From Pseudomonas sp. Irchel 3E20 (lineage in GTDB: Bacteria > Pseudomonadota > Gammaproteobacteria > Pseudomonadales > Pseudomonadaceae), in the NCBI RefSeq assembly GCF_900187645.1, contig NZ_FYEE01000001.1, positions 620,001-684,000 of the forward strand: 64,000 nt of DNA, in the 5' to 3' direction. Under the pieces are notes generated by a model. The model saw nothing but the letters and a program-made list of their open reading frames with translations, was not told where the DNA came from and made no database searches. The first letter of the stretch is position 1, and each line of letters opens with the position of its first letter. Shown piece after piece: positions 1-10,877 of this stretch. A program made the position numbers and the translations under genes.

Positions 1-425
1 TGGTGCAGCGACAAACGCGAACCGGGCAGGTAGTGGTTAATCAGGCAGGCATCGGCGGCGAAATCGGCAAAGCCTGCGGCCAACGCGGCGGCTGTGGCCA
101 GTTCGCTGAAGGCCTCTGGCATCGCCGGCCATGGCGCCTCGCGCAGCGGGTCCAGTGGGCTATAGCGGTAGCCGCGGTGGTCGCTGGTCCAGCCCAGGCT
201 GCCGCAATTGGTCAAGGCCACCGACAAGGTAAAGCCGCGCACGGTGACCATATGACGAAAGGGCGAAGTGGCCTGAATCGCCTGTAACGCCGGCAGCAAC
301 TGATCCACCCAAGGCAGCGCAAACCCGCGCAACACCCAGGCCTGGGCGCCGATCTGCTGGGTGGTGGGCTCGGGCGTGTGGTGGGCGAACAGGTCCGGGG
401 TGTGTGGGCCGTTGGGGGCTGGCAT
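1..425 (-). CDS. alkB: AlkB, 2-oxoglutarate/Fe(II)-dependent DNA repair dioxygenase, partial (C-terminus beyond window)
   Basis: AlkB removes methyl groups from 1-methyladenine and 3-methylcytosine in DNA by Fe(II)/2-oxoglutarate hydroxylation. The reading frame starts at ATG 425 and stays open to base 1 (141 codons). The translation follows the family: SPFRHMVTVRG, ALTNCGSLGWTSD, the YRYSPLDP stretch, PWPAMPEAF, and DACLINHYLPGSRLSLH just before the edge. That last His sits where the first iron ligand of the HxD motif lies, so the catalytic half is outside the window. It is transcribed away from nadA, 249 bases to the right. Assignment is from motif memory of E. coli AlkB and is secure. Confidence 0.93.
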   Translation of the reverse strand, partial: MPAPNGPHTPDLFAHHTPEPTTQQIGAQAWVLRGFALPWVDQLLPALQAIQATSPFRHMVTVRGFTLSVALTNCGSLGWTSDHRGYRYSPLDPLREAPWPAMPEAFSELATAAALAAGFADFAADACLINHYLPGSRLSLH

Positions 426-674
426 GGCAGATCTCACTCAATTGACCCGGTAGCAAGCGGGTTGTGGGGCAGTCTATACCCAGCGCGCCACGCGCATCAC
501 TGCGACTCTTGCGGTGTATGGCAGGGCTTTTGAATCGGCCGGTTATTCTGTAGCCTTGCGCAGCTTCAACGCTGTCCACCTGATGACTTTCCATTCTCCC
601 GGCGGTATCCGAAAGGGTCCGGAGCCGGGTGTATACTCGACTTTCGCGCGAAAGCGCCTGCAGGTCTTGCGATC

Positions 675-1733
675 ATGACGCACATTTCCGAACGCCTTCT
701 GGTACAAGCCCACCTCGACGCCAAGCAGCCCAAACCGCTGACCGCCGCGCAAGAGGCCGATTACCGTGCCGCCATCGCCGCCGAGCTCAAGGCTCAGGAC
801 GCGGTGCTGGTGGCGCACTTTTATTGCGACCCCGTGATCCAGGCCCTGGCCGAGGAAACCGGCGGCTGCGTGTCCGACTCCCTGGAGATGGCCCGCTTCG
901 GCAACGCCCACCCGGCCAAGACCGTGGTCGTGGCCGGGGTTAAGTTCATGGGCGAGACCGCGAAAATCCTCAACCCGGAAAAACGCGTGCTGATGCCTAC
1001 CCTGGAGGCGACTTGCTCCCTGGACCTGGGCTGCCCGGTGGAAGAATTTTCCGCTTTTTGCGACCAGCACCCCGAGCGCACGGTGGTGGTTTATGCCAAC
1101 ACGTCGGCGGCGGTCAAGGCGCGTGCCGACTGGGTGGTGACGTCCAGTTGCGCCCTGGAAATCGTCGAAAGCCTGATGGACAACGGCGAAACCATCATCT
1201 GGGGCCCGGATAAACACCTGGGCACCTACATCCAGCGCAAGACCGGCGCCGACATGCTGCTCTGGGACGGTGCGTGCATCGTCCATGAAGAGTTCAAGTC
1301 CAAGCAGCTCGAAGACATGAAGGCCCTGTACCCGGACGCCGCTGTCCTGGTACACCCGGAGTCGCCGACCTCGGTGATCGAATTGGCCGACGCCGTGGGC
1401 TCCACCAGCCAGTTGATCGCTGCCGCCCAGAGCCTGCCGAACAAGACCCTGATCGTGGCCACCGACCGCGGCATCTTCTACAAGATGCAGCAGCTATGCC
1501 CGGACAAGGTCTTTATCGAAGCGCCCACCGCCGGCAACGGCGCCGCCTGCCGCAGTTGCGCCCACTGCCCGTGGATGGCGATGAACACCCTGGAGCGCAC
1601 GCTGCAATGCTTGCGCGAAGGCTCGGGGGAGATTTTCGTCGACCCGGCGCTGGTGCCCCAGGCCATTCGCCCGCTCAAGCGCATGCTCGACTTCACCGCC
1701 GCCGCGCGGCTCAAACTGTCGGGCAACGCCTGA
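675..1733 (+). CDS. nadA: Quinolinate synthase A
   Basis: NadA condenses iminoaspartate with dihydroxyacetone phosphate to quinolinate, the first dedicated intermediate of NAD synthesis, using a [4Fe-4S] cluster. The 352-residue protein is the usual length for the family. It has the three expected cysteine contexts: [22 protein letters not shown] and the C-terminal [22 protein letters not shown] near residue 55 is the usual substrate-binding segment. The gene stands alone, followed by a strong bidirectional terminator shared with the RDD gene coming from the right. The start at 675 gives a normal NadA N-terminus. Confidence 0.96.
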   Translation: MTHISERLLVQAHLDAKQPKPLTAAQEADYRAAIAAELKAQDAVLVAHFYCDPVIQALAEETGGCVSDSLEMARFGNAHPAKTVVVAGVKFMGETAKILNPEKRVLMPTLEATCSLDLGCPVEEFSAFCDQHPERTVVVYANTSAAVKARADWVVTSSCALEIVESLMDNGETIIWGPDKHLGTYIQRKTGADMLLWDGACIVHEEFKSKQLEDMKALYPDAAVLVHPESPTSVIELADAVGSTSQLIAAAQSLPNKTLIVATDRGIFYKMQQLCPDKVFIEAPTAGNGAACRSCAHCPWMAMNTLERTLQCLREGSGEIFVDPALVPQAIRPLKRMLDFTAAARLKLSGNA

Positions 1734-1750
1734 GGGTTTAAGCCGGATAA

Positions 1751-1779
1751 AAAACGCCCCGACTGGTTCGGGGCGTTTT
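1751..1779. terminator. Bidirectional rho-independent terminator between nadA and the RDD gene
   Basis: A perfect 12-bp stem (AAAACGCCCCGA 1751-1762 / TCGGGGCGTTTT 1768-1779) with a 5-base loop is flanked by A and T runs. It can therefore stop transcription from both convergent genes. Confidence 0.9.
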
Positions 1780-1791
1780 CGTGTAGGCGCT

Positions 1792-2280
1792 TTACTTTTT
1801 CTTCTTGGGCACCCGCACCACGCAGGTGTCGGAATAGATGTCGTGCCAACTGCGTTTTTGCTTGTCCACCAGCACCCAGAAAAAACCCAGGCCCAGGCAC
1901 AGCAGCGATGCAATCGACACCACAAAGCGCAGCAGCGCCTGCCACAGGCTGATGGCAGTGCCGTCGGGGTTTTGCACACGCACGCACCACACCTGCATGC
2001 CCAGGGTCTGGCCGGACCAGGTCCAGAACTTGGCGAAGAAGCCAAACAGCACGAACAGCAGCACGGTGGACAGCAAAGGGTCACCGTCCAGGGCGCCGGA
2101 CTCGGTCAAGGTGCGCATGCGTTCTTCGCCGATAATGGCCATTTGCACCATCTTGTACAGGCCGGCGGTGCAGATCAGCAGGGCGGTGCACAGCAGGAAG
2201 TCGTAGAACATGGCAGCCAGGCGACGGCCGAGGGTGGCGACGGGGAAGTCGCCCTGGGGCGTGAGCGGGTGTTTCGACAT
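1792..2280 (-). CDS. RDD family membrane protein
   Basis: This 162-residue inner-membrane protein carries the RDD-domain signature: LGRRLAAMFYDFLL near residue 20, hydrophobic segments at about 25-48 and 65-85, the WTWSGQTLGMQVWCVRV stretch, and a third hydrophobic segment near 120-140. It ends in a lysine-rich tail (PKKKK). RDD proteins are small multi-span proteins; some have been linked to Na+/H+ exchange, but the role here is unknown. ATG 2280 has an AGAGGC ribosome site 6-7 bases upstream. It converges on nadA. Confidence 0.85.
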   Translation of the reverse strand: MSKHPLTPQGDFPVATLGRRLAAMFYDFLLCTALLICTAGLYKMVQMAIIGEERMRTLTESGALDGDPLLSTVLLFVLFGFFAKFWTWSGQTLGMQVWCVRVQNPDGTAISLWQALLRFVVSIASLLCLGLGFFWVLVDKQKRSWHDIYSDTCVVRVPKKKK

Positions 2281-2330
2281 GACAGCCTCTGGCCAAAAAA
2301 GAAGCCATTTTACGGCTTTACGCCCATAAA

Positions 2331-2360
2331 AAAGCCTCTGATGTCAGCATCAGAGGCTTT
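2331..2360 (-). terminator. Rho-independent terminator of the cold-shock gene
   Basis: Stem AAAGCCTCTGATG (2331-2343) / CATCAGAGGCTTT (2348-2360) with loop TCAG. The run of A on the plus strand before it gives a U-tract for minus-strand transcripts. Confidence 0.88.
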
Positions 2361-2376
2361 TTGTCGAAGCGGTGAA

Positions 2377-2589
2377 TCAGGCTTCGGCTTGTACTTCATC
2401 AGCCTGCATGCCTTTTTGGCCCTGCACGGCGACGAAAGTGACTTTTTGGCCTTCTTTCAGGCTCTTGAAGCCGTTGCCCTGAATGGCGCGGAAATGTACG
2501 AACAGATCCGGACCGCTTTCTGGAGTGATAAAACCAAAACCTTTCTCGTCGTTAAACCACTTGACGGTGCCGCTCTGACGTTGGGACAT
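2377..2589 (-). CDS. Cold-shock protein, CspA family
   Basis: A 70-residue single cold-shock domain that binds single-stranded RNA or DNA and melts mRNA structure. Both RNP motifs are present (KGFGFITP at about residues 16-23 and DLFVHF at about 28-33) after the GTVKWFNDE start. Its N-terminus and the [11 protein letters not shown] end resemble the CapB-type cold-shock proteins of Pseudomonas. A GGAAATAAGA ribosome site precedes ATG 2589, and a strong terminator follows. The long upstream spacer fits the extended 5' leaders typical of cold-shock mRNAs. Confidence 0.93.
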   Translation of the reverse strand: MSQRQSGTVKWFNDEKGFGFITPESGPDLFVHFRAIQGNGFKSLKEGQKVTFVAVQGQKGMQADEVQAEA

Positions 2590-2987
2590 TTCTTATTTCC
2601 TTTGAAGCAATAAATTGATGGCAGCCTCTTTCGCAGGAAAGAGCACTGGGGCTGGTTGCAGGAAAGTAAGAGACGTCGAACGGGTTGTAGCAAACTTATG
2701 GCTACTGCCCAGGTCACGGTTCTAAGCGACCCATGCAAACACAGTTCGCGAACTCTACGCCAACTAATGGAGAAAAGACAACCCCCTCAAGGAGCCCGTT
2801 TTTGCTGGGCTTTGAGCCAGGTCAATGAGTGCGGTGGGTTTATTCGATAGTGCTGTTCAATTGTTTTCGTAGGTTATAAGCAAAGTTCACTATCGAAATA
2901 GTGAGCGCTTGTGTGCACTGTTTTATGGCGGTTGCGTTACAGATTAGTGCACTGTTACGCAACCGCGTTACTTATAGAAACAGTCAA
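2590..2987. other. 398-base intergenic region: cold-shock leader plus nested inverted repeats
   Basis: I see no gene here. The left part is the probable leader and promoter of the cold-shock gene. On the right are a short palindrome, CACTAT-CGAA-ATAGTG (2888-2903), and a matching arm TATTCGATAGTG at 2841-2852 that could pair with it. A long hairpin follows at 2928-2966. The function of these structures is unknown. Confidence 0.6.
2928..2966. repeat. 15-bp inverted repeat beyond the gcvT stop codon
   Basis: GCGGTTGCGTTACAG (2928-2942) pairs with CTGTTACGCAACCGC (2952-2966) with one mismatch around a 9-base loop. GTGCACTG occurs both before and inside it (about 2913 and 2947). It lies 22 bases past the gcvT stop and may end that transcript, but it lacks a clear U-tract. 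Confidence 0.6.
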
Positions 2988-4112
2988 TCAACCACGGTAG
3001 TAGCGTTGTGGAACAAAGGGCATCTTGCTTACCACCATAGGTACTTGCTTGCCTCGCACAATCGCCCAAACGACGGTATCGAGCGCCAGGTAGGCGCTGT
3101 CCACGTAGCCCATGGCCAGCGGCCCACCGAGGGTCGGGCCGAAGCCGCCGCTGCACACGGTGCCGATGCTGTCGCCCGCCTGGTTGACGATCTCGGCGCC
3201 TTCGCGCACCGGTGTGCGTTCCTGGGGCAGGAAGCCCACGCGCTTGCGGCTCACGCCGTCGCGCTGCTGGGCGAAGATGGCCTCCGCGCCGGGGAAACCA
3301 CCGGCACGCGGCCCGTCGGCGCGGCGGGCCTTGGAGATGGCCCACAACAGGCCCGCTTCGATGGGCGTGGTTTGGGCGTTCATGTCATGGCCGTAGAGGC
3401 ACAGGCCGGCCTCCAGGCGCAGGGAGTCGCGGGCGCCAAGGCCGATGGCTTCGACTTGCGGCTCGGCCAGCAGGGCGCGGGCCAGGGCCTGGGCGTTCGC
3501 GGCGGGTACGGAAATCTCGAAGCCGTCTTCACCGGTGTAACCCGAGCGGCTGACGTAGCAGTCCACGCCCAGCAACTTGAGGCTGGCGAACTGCATGAAG
3601 GTCATGCTGTTCACCTCAGGGGCCAGGCGCGCCAGCACCTTGACCGCTGCCGGGCCTTGCAGGGCGAGCAGGGCGCGTTCCTCGAACAGTGCCTCGATCT
3701 GGCATTGCTCGCCGATGTGCTGGCGCAGGTGCGCCAGGTCCTGGTCCTTGCAGGCGGCGTTGACCACCAGGAACAACTCGTCATTGCCCAGGTTGGCCAC
3801 CATCAGGTCGTCGAGGATGCCGCCGCTTTCGTTGGTGAACATGGCATAGCGCTGCATGCCCACCGGCAGGTCGAGGATGTCCACCGGCACCAGGGTTTCC
3901 AGGGCTCTGGCGGCATTGGCGCCGGTGAGGCGGATCTGGCCCATGTGGGACACATCGAACAACCCGGCCTGTTCGCGGGTGTGCTGGTGTTCCTTCATCA
4001 CGCCCAGAGGGTATTGCACCGGCATGTCGTAGCCGGCGAACGGCACCATGCGGGCGCCGAGTTCCAGGTGCAGGGTGTGCAGCGGGGTTTTCAACAGGGT
4101 TTGGGTGGACAT
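2988..4112 (-). CDS. gcvT: Aminomethyltransferase, glycine cleavage T protein
   Basis: GcvT moves the aminomethyl carbon from lipoylated GcvH to tetrahydrofolate, releasing ammonia. The 374-residue protein shows the family landmarks: [13 protein letters not shown] near residue 50, [14 protein letters not shown] near 190, [21 protein letters not shown] with the folate-site Asp near 230, and a C-terminal beta domain. ATG 4112 follows an AGGAG site. It is the last gene of the gcvH-gcvP-sdaA-gcvT operon, 40 bases after sdaA. It probably corresponds to the second (gcs2, gcvT2) copy of P. aeruginosa, since it sits with sdaA and gcsR. Confidence 0.95.
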   Translation of the reverse strand: MSTQTLLKTPLHTLHLELGARMVPFAGYDMPVQYPLGVMKEHQHTREQAGLFDVSHMGQIRLTGANAARALETLVPVDILDLPVGMQRYAMFTNESGGILDDLMVANLGNDELFLVVNAACKDQDLAHLRQHIGEQCQIEALFEERALLALQGPAAVKVLARLAPEVNSMTFMQFASLKLLGVDCYVSRSGYTGEDGFEISVPAANAQALARALLAEPQVEAIGLGARDSLRLEAGLCLYGHDMNAQTTPIEAGLLWAISKARRADGPRAGGFPGAEAIFAQQRDGVSRKRVGFLPQERTPVREGAEIVNQAGDSIGTVCSGGFGPTLGGPLAMGYVDSAYLALDTVVWAIVRGKQVPMVVSKMPFVPQRYYRG

Positions 4113-4152
4113 GTGCAGCTCCTGAAAAATGCGCGGATGGGCGTGGCGGCCC

Positions 4153-5529
<1,377 letters not shown>

Positions 5530-5632
5530 GGGGGGCTCCTGGGGGAGCAGTGGTTAGCGGCAGGCTTCAAGCGGCAAGTCAGAGCGGGTGGGCTCTTAAC
5601 GTGCAGCTTGGGGCCTGTCGCTTACGGCTGCC

Positions 5633-8485
5633 TTACGCGTAATTTTCTATGGAGGGGCAGGCGCACACCAGGTTGCGGTCGCCGAAGACGTTATCGACAC
5701 GCCCCACCGGTGGCCAGTATTTGCCTTCCACCAGGGACGCCACCGGGTACACCGCTTGTTCGCGGCTGTAGGGGTGGCTCCACTCGCCGACGATTTCCGC
5801 GGCGGTGTGGGGGGCGTTTTTCAGGGGGTTGTCGTCCTTGTCCAGGGTGCCGTTTTCCACCGCGCGGATTTCTTCGCGGATGCGGATCATGGCGTCGCAG
5901 AAGCGGTCCAGCTCTTGTTTGGATTCGCTTTCGGTGGGCTCGATCATCAAGGTGCCGGCCACCGGGAACGACATGGTCGGGGCGTGGAAACCGAAGTCGA
6001 TCAGGCGCTTGGCCACGTCATCGACGCTGATGCCGCTGCTGTCCTTGAGCGGGCGCAGGTCGAGGATGCATTCGTGGGCCACCAGGCCATTGCTGCCGGT
6101 GTAGAGCACCGGGTAGTGCTCCTCCAGGCGCCGGGAAATGTAGTTGGCGTTGAGGATCGCCAGTTGCGAAGCGCGCTTGAGGCCTTCGCCGCCCATCATG
6201 CGGATGTACATCCAGGTGATCGGCAGGATGCTGGCGCTGCCGAACGGCGCCGCGCACACCGCGCCTTCCTTGCGTGCCATGGCCGCGTGGCCCGGCAAGA
6301 ACGGCGTGAGGTGGGCCTTGACGCCAATTGGGCCGACGCCCGGGCCGCCACCGCCGTGGGGGATGCAGAAGGTCTTGTGCAGGTTCAGGTGCGATACGTC
6401 GCCGCCGAACTTGCCCGGGGCGCAGAGGCCGACCATGGCGTTCATGTTGGCGCCGTCGATGTACACCTGGCCGCCGTGGTCGTGGATGATGCCGCAGATT
6501 TCGCGGATGCCTTCCTCGAACACGCCGTGGGTGGAGGGGTAGGTAATCATCAGCGCGGCGAGGTGTTCGCGGTGCTCGATGGCCTTGGCTCGCAGGTCTT
6601 CGATATCCACGTTGCCGCGCTCGTCGCACGCGGTGACCACCACGCGCATACCGGCCATATTGGCGGTAGCCGGGTTGGTGCCGTGGGCCGAGGACGGGAT
6701 CAGGCAGATGTCGCGGCGCGCTTCGCCACGGCTCTGGTGGTAGGCGCGGATCGCCAACAGCCCGGCGTATTCGCCTTGGGAGCCGGCGTTGGGTTGCAAC
6801 GAGATGGCGTCGTAACCGGTGGCCGCGCAGAGCATGGTTTCCAGTTCATCGGTCAGTTGCTGGTAGCCGGCGCTCTGGTCGGCGGGGGCGAAGGGGTGCA
6901 GGGCGCCGAATTCGGCCCAGGTCACCGGGATCATTTCGCTGGCGGCGTTGAGTTTCATGGTGCACGACCCCAGCGGGATCATGGTGCGGTCCAGGGCCAG
7001 GTCCTTGTCGGCGAGTTTGCGCAGGTAGCGCATCAGCTCGGTTTCCGAGTGGTAGCGGTTGAACACCGGGTGGCTGAGGATCGGCGACTGGCGCAGCAAC
7101 TCGCCGGGAATGCGGCTGGCCACGCTGGCGGCGAGGGTGGCGAAGCCCGGCAGCGGCTGGTCGCCGGCGAACAGGCGCCATAGGGTTTCGACGTCAGCCT
7201 GGCCGGTGGTTTCATCCAGCGACAGGCCCAGGCGTTCGCCGTCGATCACCCGCAGGTTGATACGCATGGCGCGGGCCTGTTCGTGCAGGGCAGCGGTGCG
7301 GGTGCCGGTGTGTAGGCTCAGGGTGTCGAAGAAGGCGCTTTGCTCCACGGCCACGCCCAGGTCGCTCAGGCCTTGGGCCAGGATCGCGGTCAGGTGATGG
7401 ATGCGTTGGGCGATCTGGGTCAAGCCTTGGGGGCCGTGGTACACCGCGTACATGCTGGCGATGTTGGCCAGCAGCACCTGGGCGGTGCAGATGTTGCTGG
7501 TGGCTTTCTCGCGGCGGATATGTTGCTCGCGGGTTTGCATGGCCAGGCGCAGGGCCGGTTTGCCGAAGCGGTCCACGGAGACCCCCACCAGCCGGCCCGG
7601 CATGTCGCGCTTGAAGGCGTCCTTGGTGGCGAAGTACGCCGCGTGCGGGCCACCGAAGCCCAGTGGCACGCCAAAGCGCTGGGCGCTGCCGATGGCCACG
7701 TCGGCGCCGAATTCGCCCGGCGGGGTCAGCACGGTCAGGGCCAGCAGGTCGGCGGCCACCGCCACCAGGGCGTTGGCGGCGTGCAGGCGTTCGGTCAGTG
7801 CGCGGTAGTCGAACAGGTCGCCGTTGCTGGCCGGGTATTGCAGCAAGGCGCCGAAGAAGGCGCTGACGTCGGTCAATTCGCGCTCGTCGCCGACCACCAC
7901 GTCGATGCCCAGCGGCTCGGCGCGGGTGCGCAACACGTCAAGGGTCTGCGGGTGGCAATGGCGGGAGGCGAAAAACGCGTGGCTGTTTTTGTTCTTGCTC
8001 AGGCGCTTGCAGAAGGTCATGGCTTCGGCGGCGGCGGTGGCTTCGTCCAGCAGCGAGGCGTTGGCGATCGGCAGGCCGCTGAGGTCGCTGATAAGGGTCT
8101 GGAAGTTGAGCAGCGCTTCGAGGCGGCCCTGGGAGATTTCCGGCTGATAAGGCGTGTAGGCGGTGTACCAGGCCGGGTTTTCCAGGAGGTTGCGCAGGAT
8201 AGGCGACGGCGTGTGGCAGTTGTAATAGCCCTGGCCGATGTAGGTCTTGAACAGTTGGTTCTTGGCGGCGATGGCCTTGATCGCGGCCAGGGCATCGGCT
8301 TCGCTCTGCCCGGCCGGCAGGTCGAGCACGCTGGTGCCCTTGATGCTGTCGGGGATCACGCTGGCGCTCAGGGCCTCCAGGGAATCGAAGCCCAGGCTGT
8401 TGAGCATGGCTTGCTCGTCGCCCTGGCGCGGGCCGATGTGGCGCGCGATGAATTCGTTGGCGGTGCTCAGGTTGACTTCAGTCAT
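5633..8485 (-). CDS. gcvP: Glycine dehydrogenase (decarboxylating), P protein
   Basis: GcvP is the PLP enzyme that decarboxylates glycine and passes the aminomethyl group to lipoyl-GcvH. At 950 residues it is a full-length fused P protein (alpha2 type, not the split form). The PLP lysine lies in [18 protein letters not shown] (Lys704), and [13 protein letters not shown] is also conserved. Only 11 bases separate it from gcvH upstream. The 103-base gap before sdaA holds an imperfect AGCGGCAGGCTTCAAGC-type repeat and no gene. Confidence 0.97.
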   Translation of the reverse strand: MTEVNLSTANEFIARHIGPRQGDEQAMLNSLGFDSLEALSASVIPDSIKGTSVLDLPAGQSEADALAAIKAIAAKNQLFKTYIGQGYYNCHTPSPILRNLLENPAWYTAYTPYQPEISQGRLEALLNFQTLISDLSGLPIANASLLDEATAAAEAMTFCKRLSKNKNSHAFFASRHCHPQTLDVLRTRAEPLGIDVVVGDERELTDVSAFFGALLQYPASNGDLFDYRALTERLHAANALVAVAADLLALTVLTPPGEFGADVAIGSAQRFGVPLGFGGPHAAYFATKDAFKRDMPGRLVGVSVDRFGKPALRLAMQTREQHIRREKATSNICTAQVLLANIASMYAVYHGPQGLTQIAQRIHHLTAILAQGLSDLGVAVEQSAFFDTLSLHTGTRTAALHEQARAMRINLRVIDGERLGLSLDETTGQADVETLWRLFAGDQPLPGFATLAASVASRIPGELLRQSPILSHPVFNRYHSETELMRYLRKLADKDLALDRTMIPLGSCTMKLNAASEMIPVTWAEFGALHPFAPADQSAGYQQLTDELETMLCAATGYDAISLQPNAGSQGEYAGLLAIRAYHQSRGEARRDICLIPSSAHGTNPATANMAGMRVVVTACDERGNVDIEDLRAKAIEHREHLAALMITYPSTHGVFEEGIREICGIIHDHGGQVYIDGANMNAMVGLCAPGKFGGDVSHLNLHKTFCIPHGGGGPGVGPIGVKAHLTPFLPGHAAMARKEGAVCAAPFGSASILPITWMYIRMMGGEGLKRASQLAILNANYISRRLEEHYPVLYTGSNGLVAHECILDLRPLKDSSGISVDDVAKRLIDFGFHAPTMSFPVAGTLMIEPTESESKQELDRFCDAMIRIREEIRAVENGTLDKDDNPLKNAPHTAAEIVGEWSHPYSREQAVYPVASLVEGKYWPPVGRVDNVFGDRNLVCACPSIENYA

Positions 8486-8496
8486 GGCGGCGCTCC

Positions 8497-8880
8497 TCAG
8501 GCTTGGGCGTTGGCTTTAATCAAGCGGTCGTAGGCGTCCTGGTCGAGCAACTGGCCGACCTCGCCCGCGTTGGCCGGGATAAAGCGGAAGAACCAGCCTG
8601 CGCCTTGTGGGGCCTCGTTGACCAGCTCTGGGTTGGCCTCCAGGGCCGCGTTCACTGCAACCACTTCGCCGCTCAGGGGCATGTACACGCCGCTGGCTGC
8701 CTTGACCGATTCGACGGTGGAGGCTTCGGCGCCTTTGTCGTAGTGCTGCAGCTCGGGCAATTGTACGTAGACCACGTCCCCTAGCGCGTCCTGGGCGAAC
8801 GGCGTGATGCCAACGGTCACGCTGCCGTCGGTTTCGGTACGCAGCCATTCGTGATCTTCAGTAAACCGCAACTCGCTCAT
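8497..8880 (-). CDS. gcvH: Glycine cleavage H protein
   Basis: GcvH carries the lipoyl arm that shuttles the aminomethyl intermediate between GcvP, GcvT and the L protein. It has 127 residues. The lipoylated lysine is Lys60 in [15 protein letters not shown], and FTEDHEWL opens the protein as in most H proteins. It is the first gene of the operon, about 70 bases after the start point predicted from the sigma-54-like promoter at 8962-8976. Confidence 0.96.
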   Translation of the reverse strand: MSELRFTEDHEWLRTETDGSVTVGITPFAQDALGDVVYVQLPELQHYDKGAEASTVESVKAASGVYMPLSGEVVAVNAALEANPELVNEAPQGAGWFFRFIPANAGEVGQLLDQDAYDRLIKANAQA

Positions 8881-8961
8881 GGAAACTCCTTAGGGCCAGA
8901 ATCGTCTGGTGGACGCCGATTGAATGCTCGTGCAGGGCCGAGCCGATGGGTAAAGCCCATA

Positions 8962-8976
8962 GCAAGAATGCGGCCA
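8962..8976 (-). promoter_or_regulatory. Candidate sigma-54 (-24/-12) promoter of the gcvH operon
   Basis: Read on the minus strand: TGGCCGC-ATTC-TTGC. GG and GC are separated by exactly 10 bases, and the -12 box TTGCT is perfect; the -24 box is partly degenerate (consensus TGGCACG). Start of transcription would be near 8950. The gene just upstream encodes a sigma-54 activator, which strongly supports the call. Confidence 0.75.
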
Positions 8977-9040
8977 ATAGTTTTATTGCCTTATAAAACA
9001 ATAGGTTGGAGATCGCTGGCGATAAGCGAGAAGCCAGTGC

Positions 9041-9058
9041 TGTAGCGAAACCGCTACA
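9041..9058. promoter_or_regulatory. Candidate GcsR binding site 1
   Basis: A perfect 18-bp palindrome, TGTAGCG-N4-CGCTACA. From memory, P. aeruginosa GcsR binds tandem sites of the form TGTAACG-N4-CGTTCCG upstream of its gcvH2 operon. This copy lies about 80 bases upstream of the -12 element, a usual activator distance. Confidence 0.7.
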
Positions 9059-9121
9059 GCTGTTGGGGAAGAAAAAAGTTTATGAGGATCAAAGCCTTGG
9101 GATACGGCTACGGAAGCGGCG

Positions 9122-9158
9122 TGTATCGATATCGTTCCGCTGTAGCGTTTTCAGTACG
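9122..9158. promoter_or_regulatory. Candidate GcsR binding sites 2 and 3
   Basis: TGTATCG-ATAT-CGTTCCG (9122-9139) fits the GcsR site in 13 of 14 fixed positions. One base later TGTAGCG-TTTT-CAGTACG (9141-9158) is a weaker copy in the same register, 19 bases along. Together with 9041-9058 this gives three sites upstream of the sigma-54 promoter. Confidence 0.68.
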
Positions 9159-9202
9159 GCGGAGGTCGTTTTTGGCTGCGCCCTTTAGCAAGCGGGCGCG
9201 TA

Positions 9203-10711
9203 TCAGCCCTTTGCGGCAATTCCATACTTGCGCAGCCGATGGGCGATGGCGGTGTGGGAGGTTTGCAAGCGGTTGGCCAGTTGCCGGGTGGAAGGGTAGC
9301 TGACATAGAGCTTCTCCAGCAGGCTGCGCTCGAAGGCTTCCATGGCCTGCTCCAGGCTATCGACCTCGCTGTCGCCCTGGCGCGCCACGGAGGTGCCGGC
9401 GATGTCCAGGTCGCCGATGTCCACCAGGCTGCTTTCGCAGATGGCGGCGGCGCGGAAGATCACGTTTTGCAGTTGCCGCACGTTGCCCGGCCAGCGGTTG
9501 CCCAACAGCGCCGGGTAGGTGCCCGGGGCGAGGCGGCACACCGGGCGCTGGATCTGCGCGCAGGCCTGCTGCATGAAGTAGCGCGCCAGCAGTAGGATGT
9601 CCTGGCCGCGCTCGCGCAGGGGCGGCACTTCGATGTTGAGTACGTTGAGGCGGTAGAACAGGTCTTCGCGGAAGGTGCCTTCGCTGACCATTTTTTCCAG
9701 GTCGCGGTGGGTGGCGCTGAGGATGCGCACATTGACCTTGACCTCGCGGTCGCCGCCCACGCGGCGGAAGCTGCCGTCATTGAGAAAGCGCAGCAGCTTG
9801 GCTTGCAGGTACGGCGACATTTCGCCGATTTCGTCGAGGAACACCGTGCCCTGGTTGGCCAGCTCCATCAGCCCCGGTTTGCCGCCGCGCTGGGCGCCGG
9901 TGAAGGCGCCGGGGGCGTAGCCGAACAGTTCGCTCTCGGCCAGGTTCTCCGGCAGCGCGGCGCAGTTGAGGGCCAAAAACGGCGAGCCGTGGCGGGTGCT
10001 GATGGCATGGCAGGCGCGGGCCACCAGTTCCTTGCCGGTGCCGGTTTCGCCCTGGATCAGCAGCGGTGCATCGAGGGCCGCGACTCGCTGGGCACGGGCC
10101 TTGAGGGTGCGGATCGCCGGGGAGTCGCCCAGCAGCGCATCGAAGCCTTCGGCGTGGTCGTGGTGCAGGGCCGAGAGCCGTTCGCCGATGCGGTTGGGCG
10201 GGTACAGGGTCAGCAGGGCGCCGGCGTCGGTGATGGGCGTGGCCTCCAGCAGCAGGGTCTGGCCGTTGAGGGTGATTTCGCGCAGCGGCAGGCGAAAGCC
10301 CTGTTCCAGCAGGCTGGCGAGCAGGCTGGCGTCGTCGAACAATTGCGCCACGCTTTGCCCCGCCGGCTCGCGGCCATACAGGGCGATCAGCGCCGGGTTG
10401 GCCAGCAGCACCACGCCAGCGCTGTCCAGGGCCAGCACCGGGTCGGTCATGGCGGCGAGGAGGGCGTCGAGCTGCAAATGCCGGCGCTGGCCAGGGAGGA
10501 TGTCGACCACCGTCACCGCTTGCACGCCGCGCACGTTGAACAGCGCCTCGCGCAGCTCATCCAGCACCTGGGGGCTGAGGGTGGGGGCGTCGATGTAGAC
10601 GTTGGGTGGCACCATTTCCACCGCATCCAGGTTGAGATTACGCCCGCCGAGCAGGGCCAGGACTTCCTGGGTGATACCGACGCGGTCGATGAAGCTGACG
10701 TGGATACGCAT
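9203..10711 (-). CDS. gcsR: Sigma-54-dependent activator of the TyrR type, glycine cleavage regulator
   Basis: The 502-residue enhancer-binding protein has four parts: an ACT domain (about 1-75), a PAS-like domain (about 78-190), an AAA+ domain (about 205-430) and a C-terminal helix-turn-helix (about 455-500, STRQLANRLQTSHTAIAHRL). The AAA+ domain shows Walker A GETGTGKE, the sigma-54 contact loop GAFTGA, and FLDEIGEM. It is TyrR-like in build. Its position directly upstream of gcvH, with matching operators and a sigma-54 promoter between them, identifies it as GcsR, which senses glycine in P. aeruginosa. There is no strong ribosome site before ATG 10711. Confidence 0.9.
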   Translation of the reverse strand: MRIHVSFIDRVGITQEVLALLGGRNLNLDAVEMVPPNVYIDAPTLSPQVLDELREALFNVRGVQAVTVVDILPGQRRHLQLDALLAAMTDPVLALDSAGVVLLANPALIALYGREPAGQSVAQLFDDASLLASLLEQGFRLPLREITLNGQTLLLEATPITDAGALLTLYPPNRIGERLSALHHDHAEGFDALLGDSPAIRTLKARAQRVAALDAPLLIQGETGTGKELVARACHAISTRHGSPFLALNCAALPENLAESELFGYAPGAFTGAQRGGKPGLMELANQGTVFLDEIGEMSPYLQAKLLRFLNDGSFRRVGGDREVKVNVRILSATHRDLEKMVSEGTFREDLFYRLNVLNIEVPPLRERGQDILLLARYFMQQACAQIQRPVCRLAPGTYPALLGNRWPGNVRQLQNVIFRAAAICESSLVDIGDLDIAGTSVARQGDSEVDSLEQAMEAFERSLLEKLYVSYPSTRQLANRLQTSHTAIAHRLRKYGIAAKG

Positions 10712-10800
10712 GGGGCGGCTGAGGTTTCTGGCTGGCGGGAGGCGGCCAGTATGCCTTGGGCTGGGGCGGGAGGTGAAACCCCAAGAGTGCGATCACTGAC

Positions 10801-10873
10801 TGTGGGAGCGAGCCTGCTCGCGATGGCGGTGGTTCAGGCACCTGATGCATCAGGGGTAGACCGCTCCCACACA
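10801..10873. repeat. REP palindrome pair
   Basis: TGTGGGAGCGAGCCTGCTCGCGAT at the left and CCGCTCCCACACA at the right form a degenerate inverted pair of the common P. fluorescens REP sequence, in the gcsR/DUF5064 gap. Confidence 0.8.
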
Positions 10874-10877
10874 GGCT

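Noticed and set aside
8881-9202. Glycine riboswitch before gcvH
   Set aside because: I see no tandem aptamer structure; GcsR-type operators and a sigma-54 promoter explain control here.
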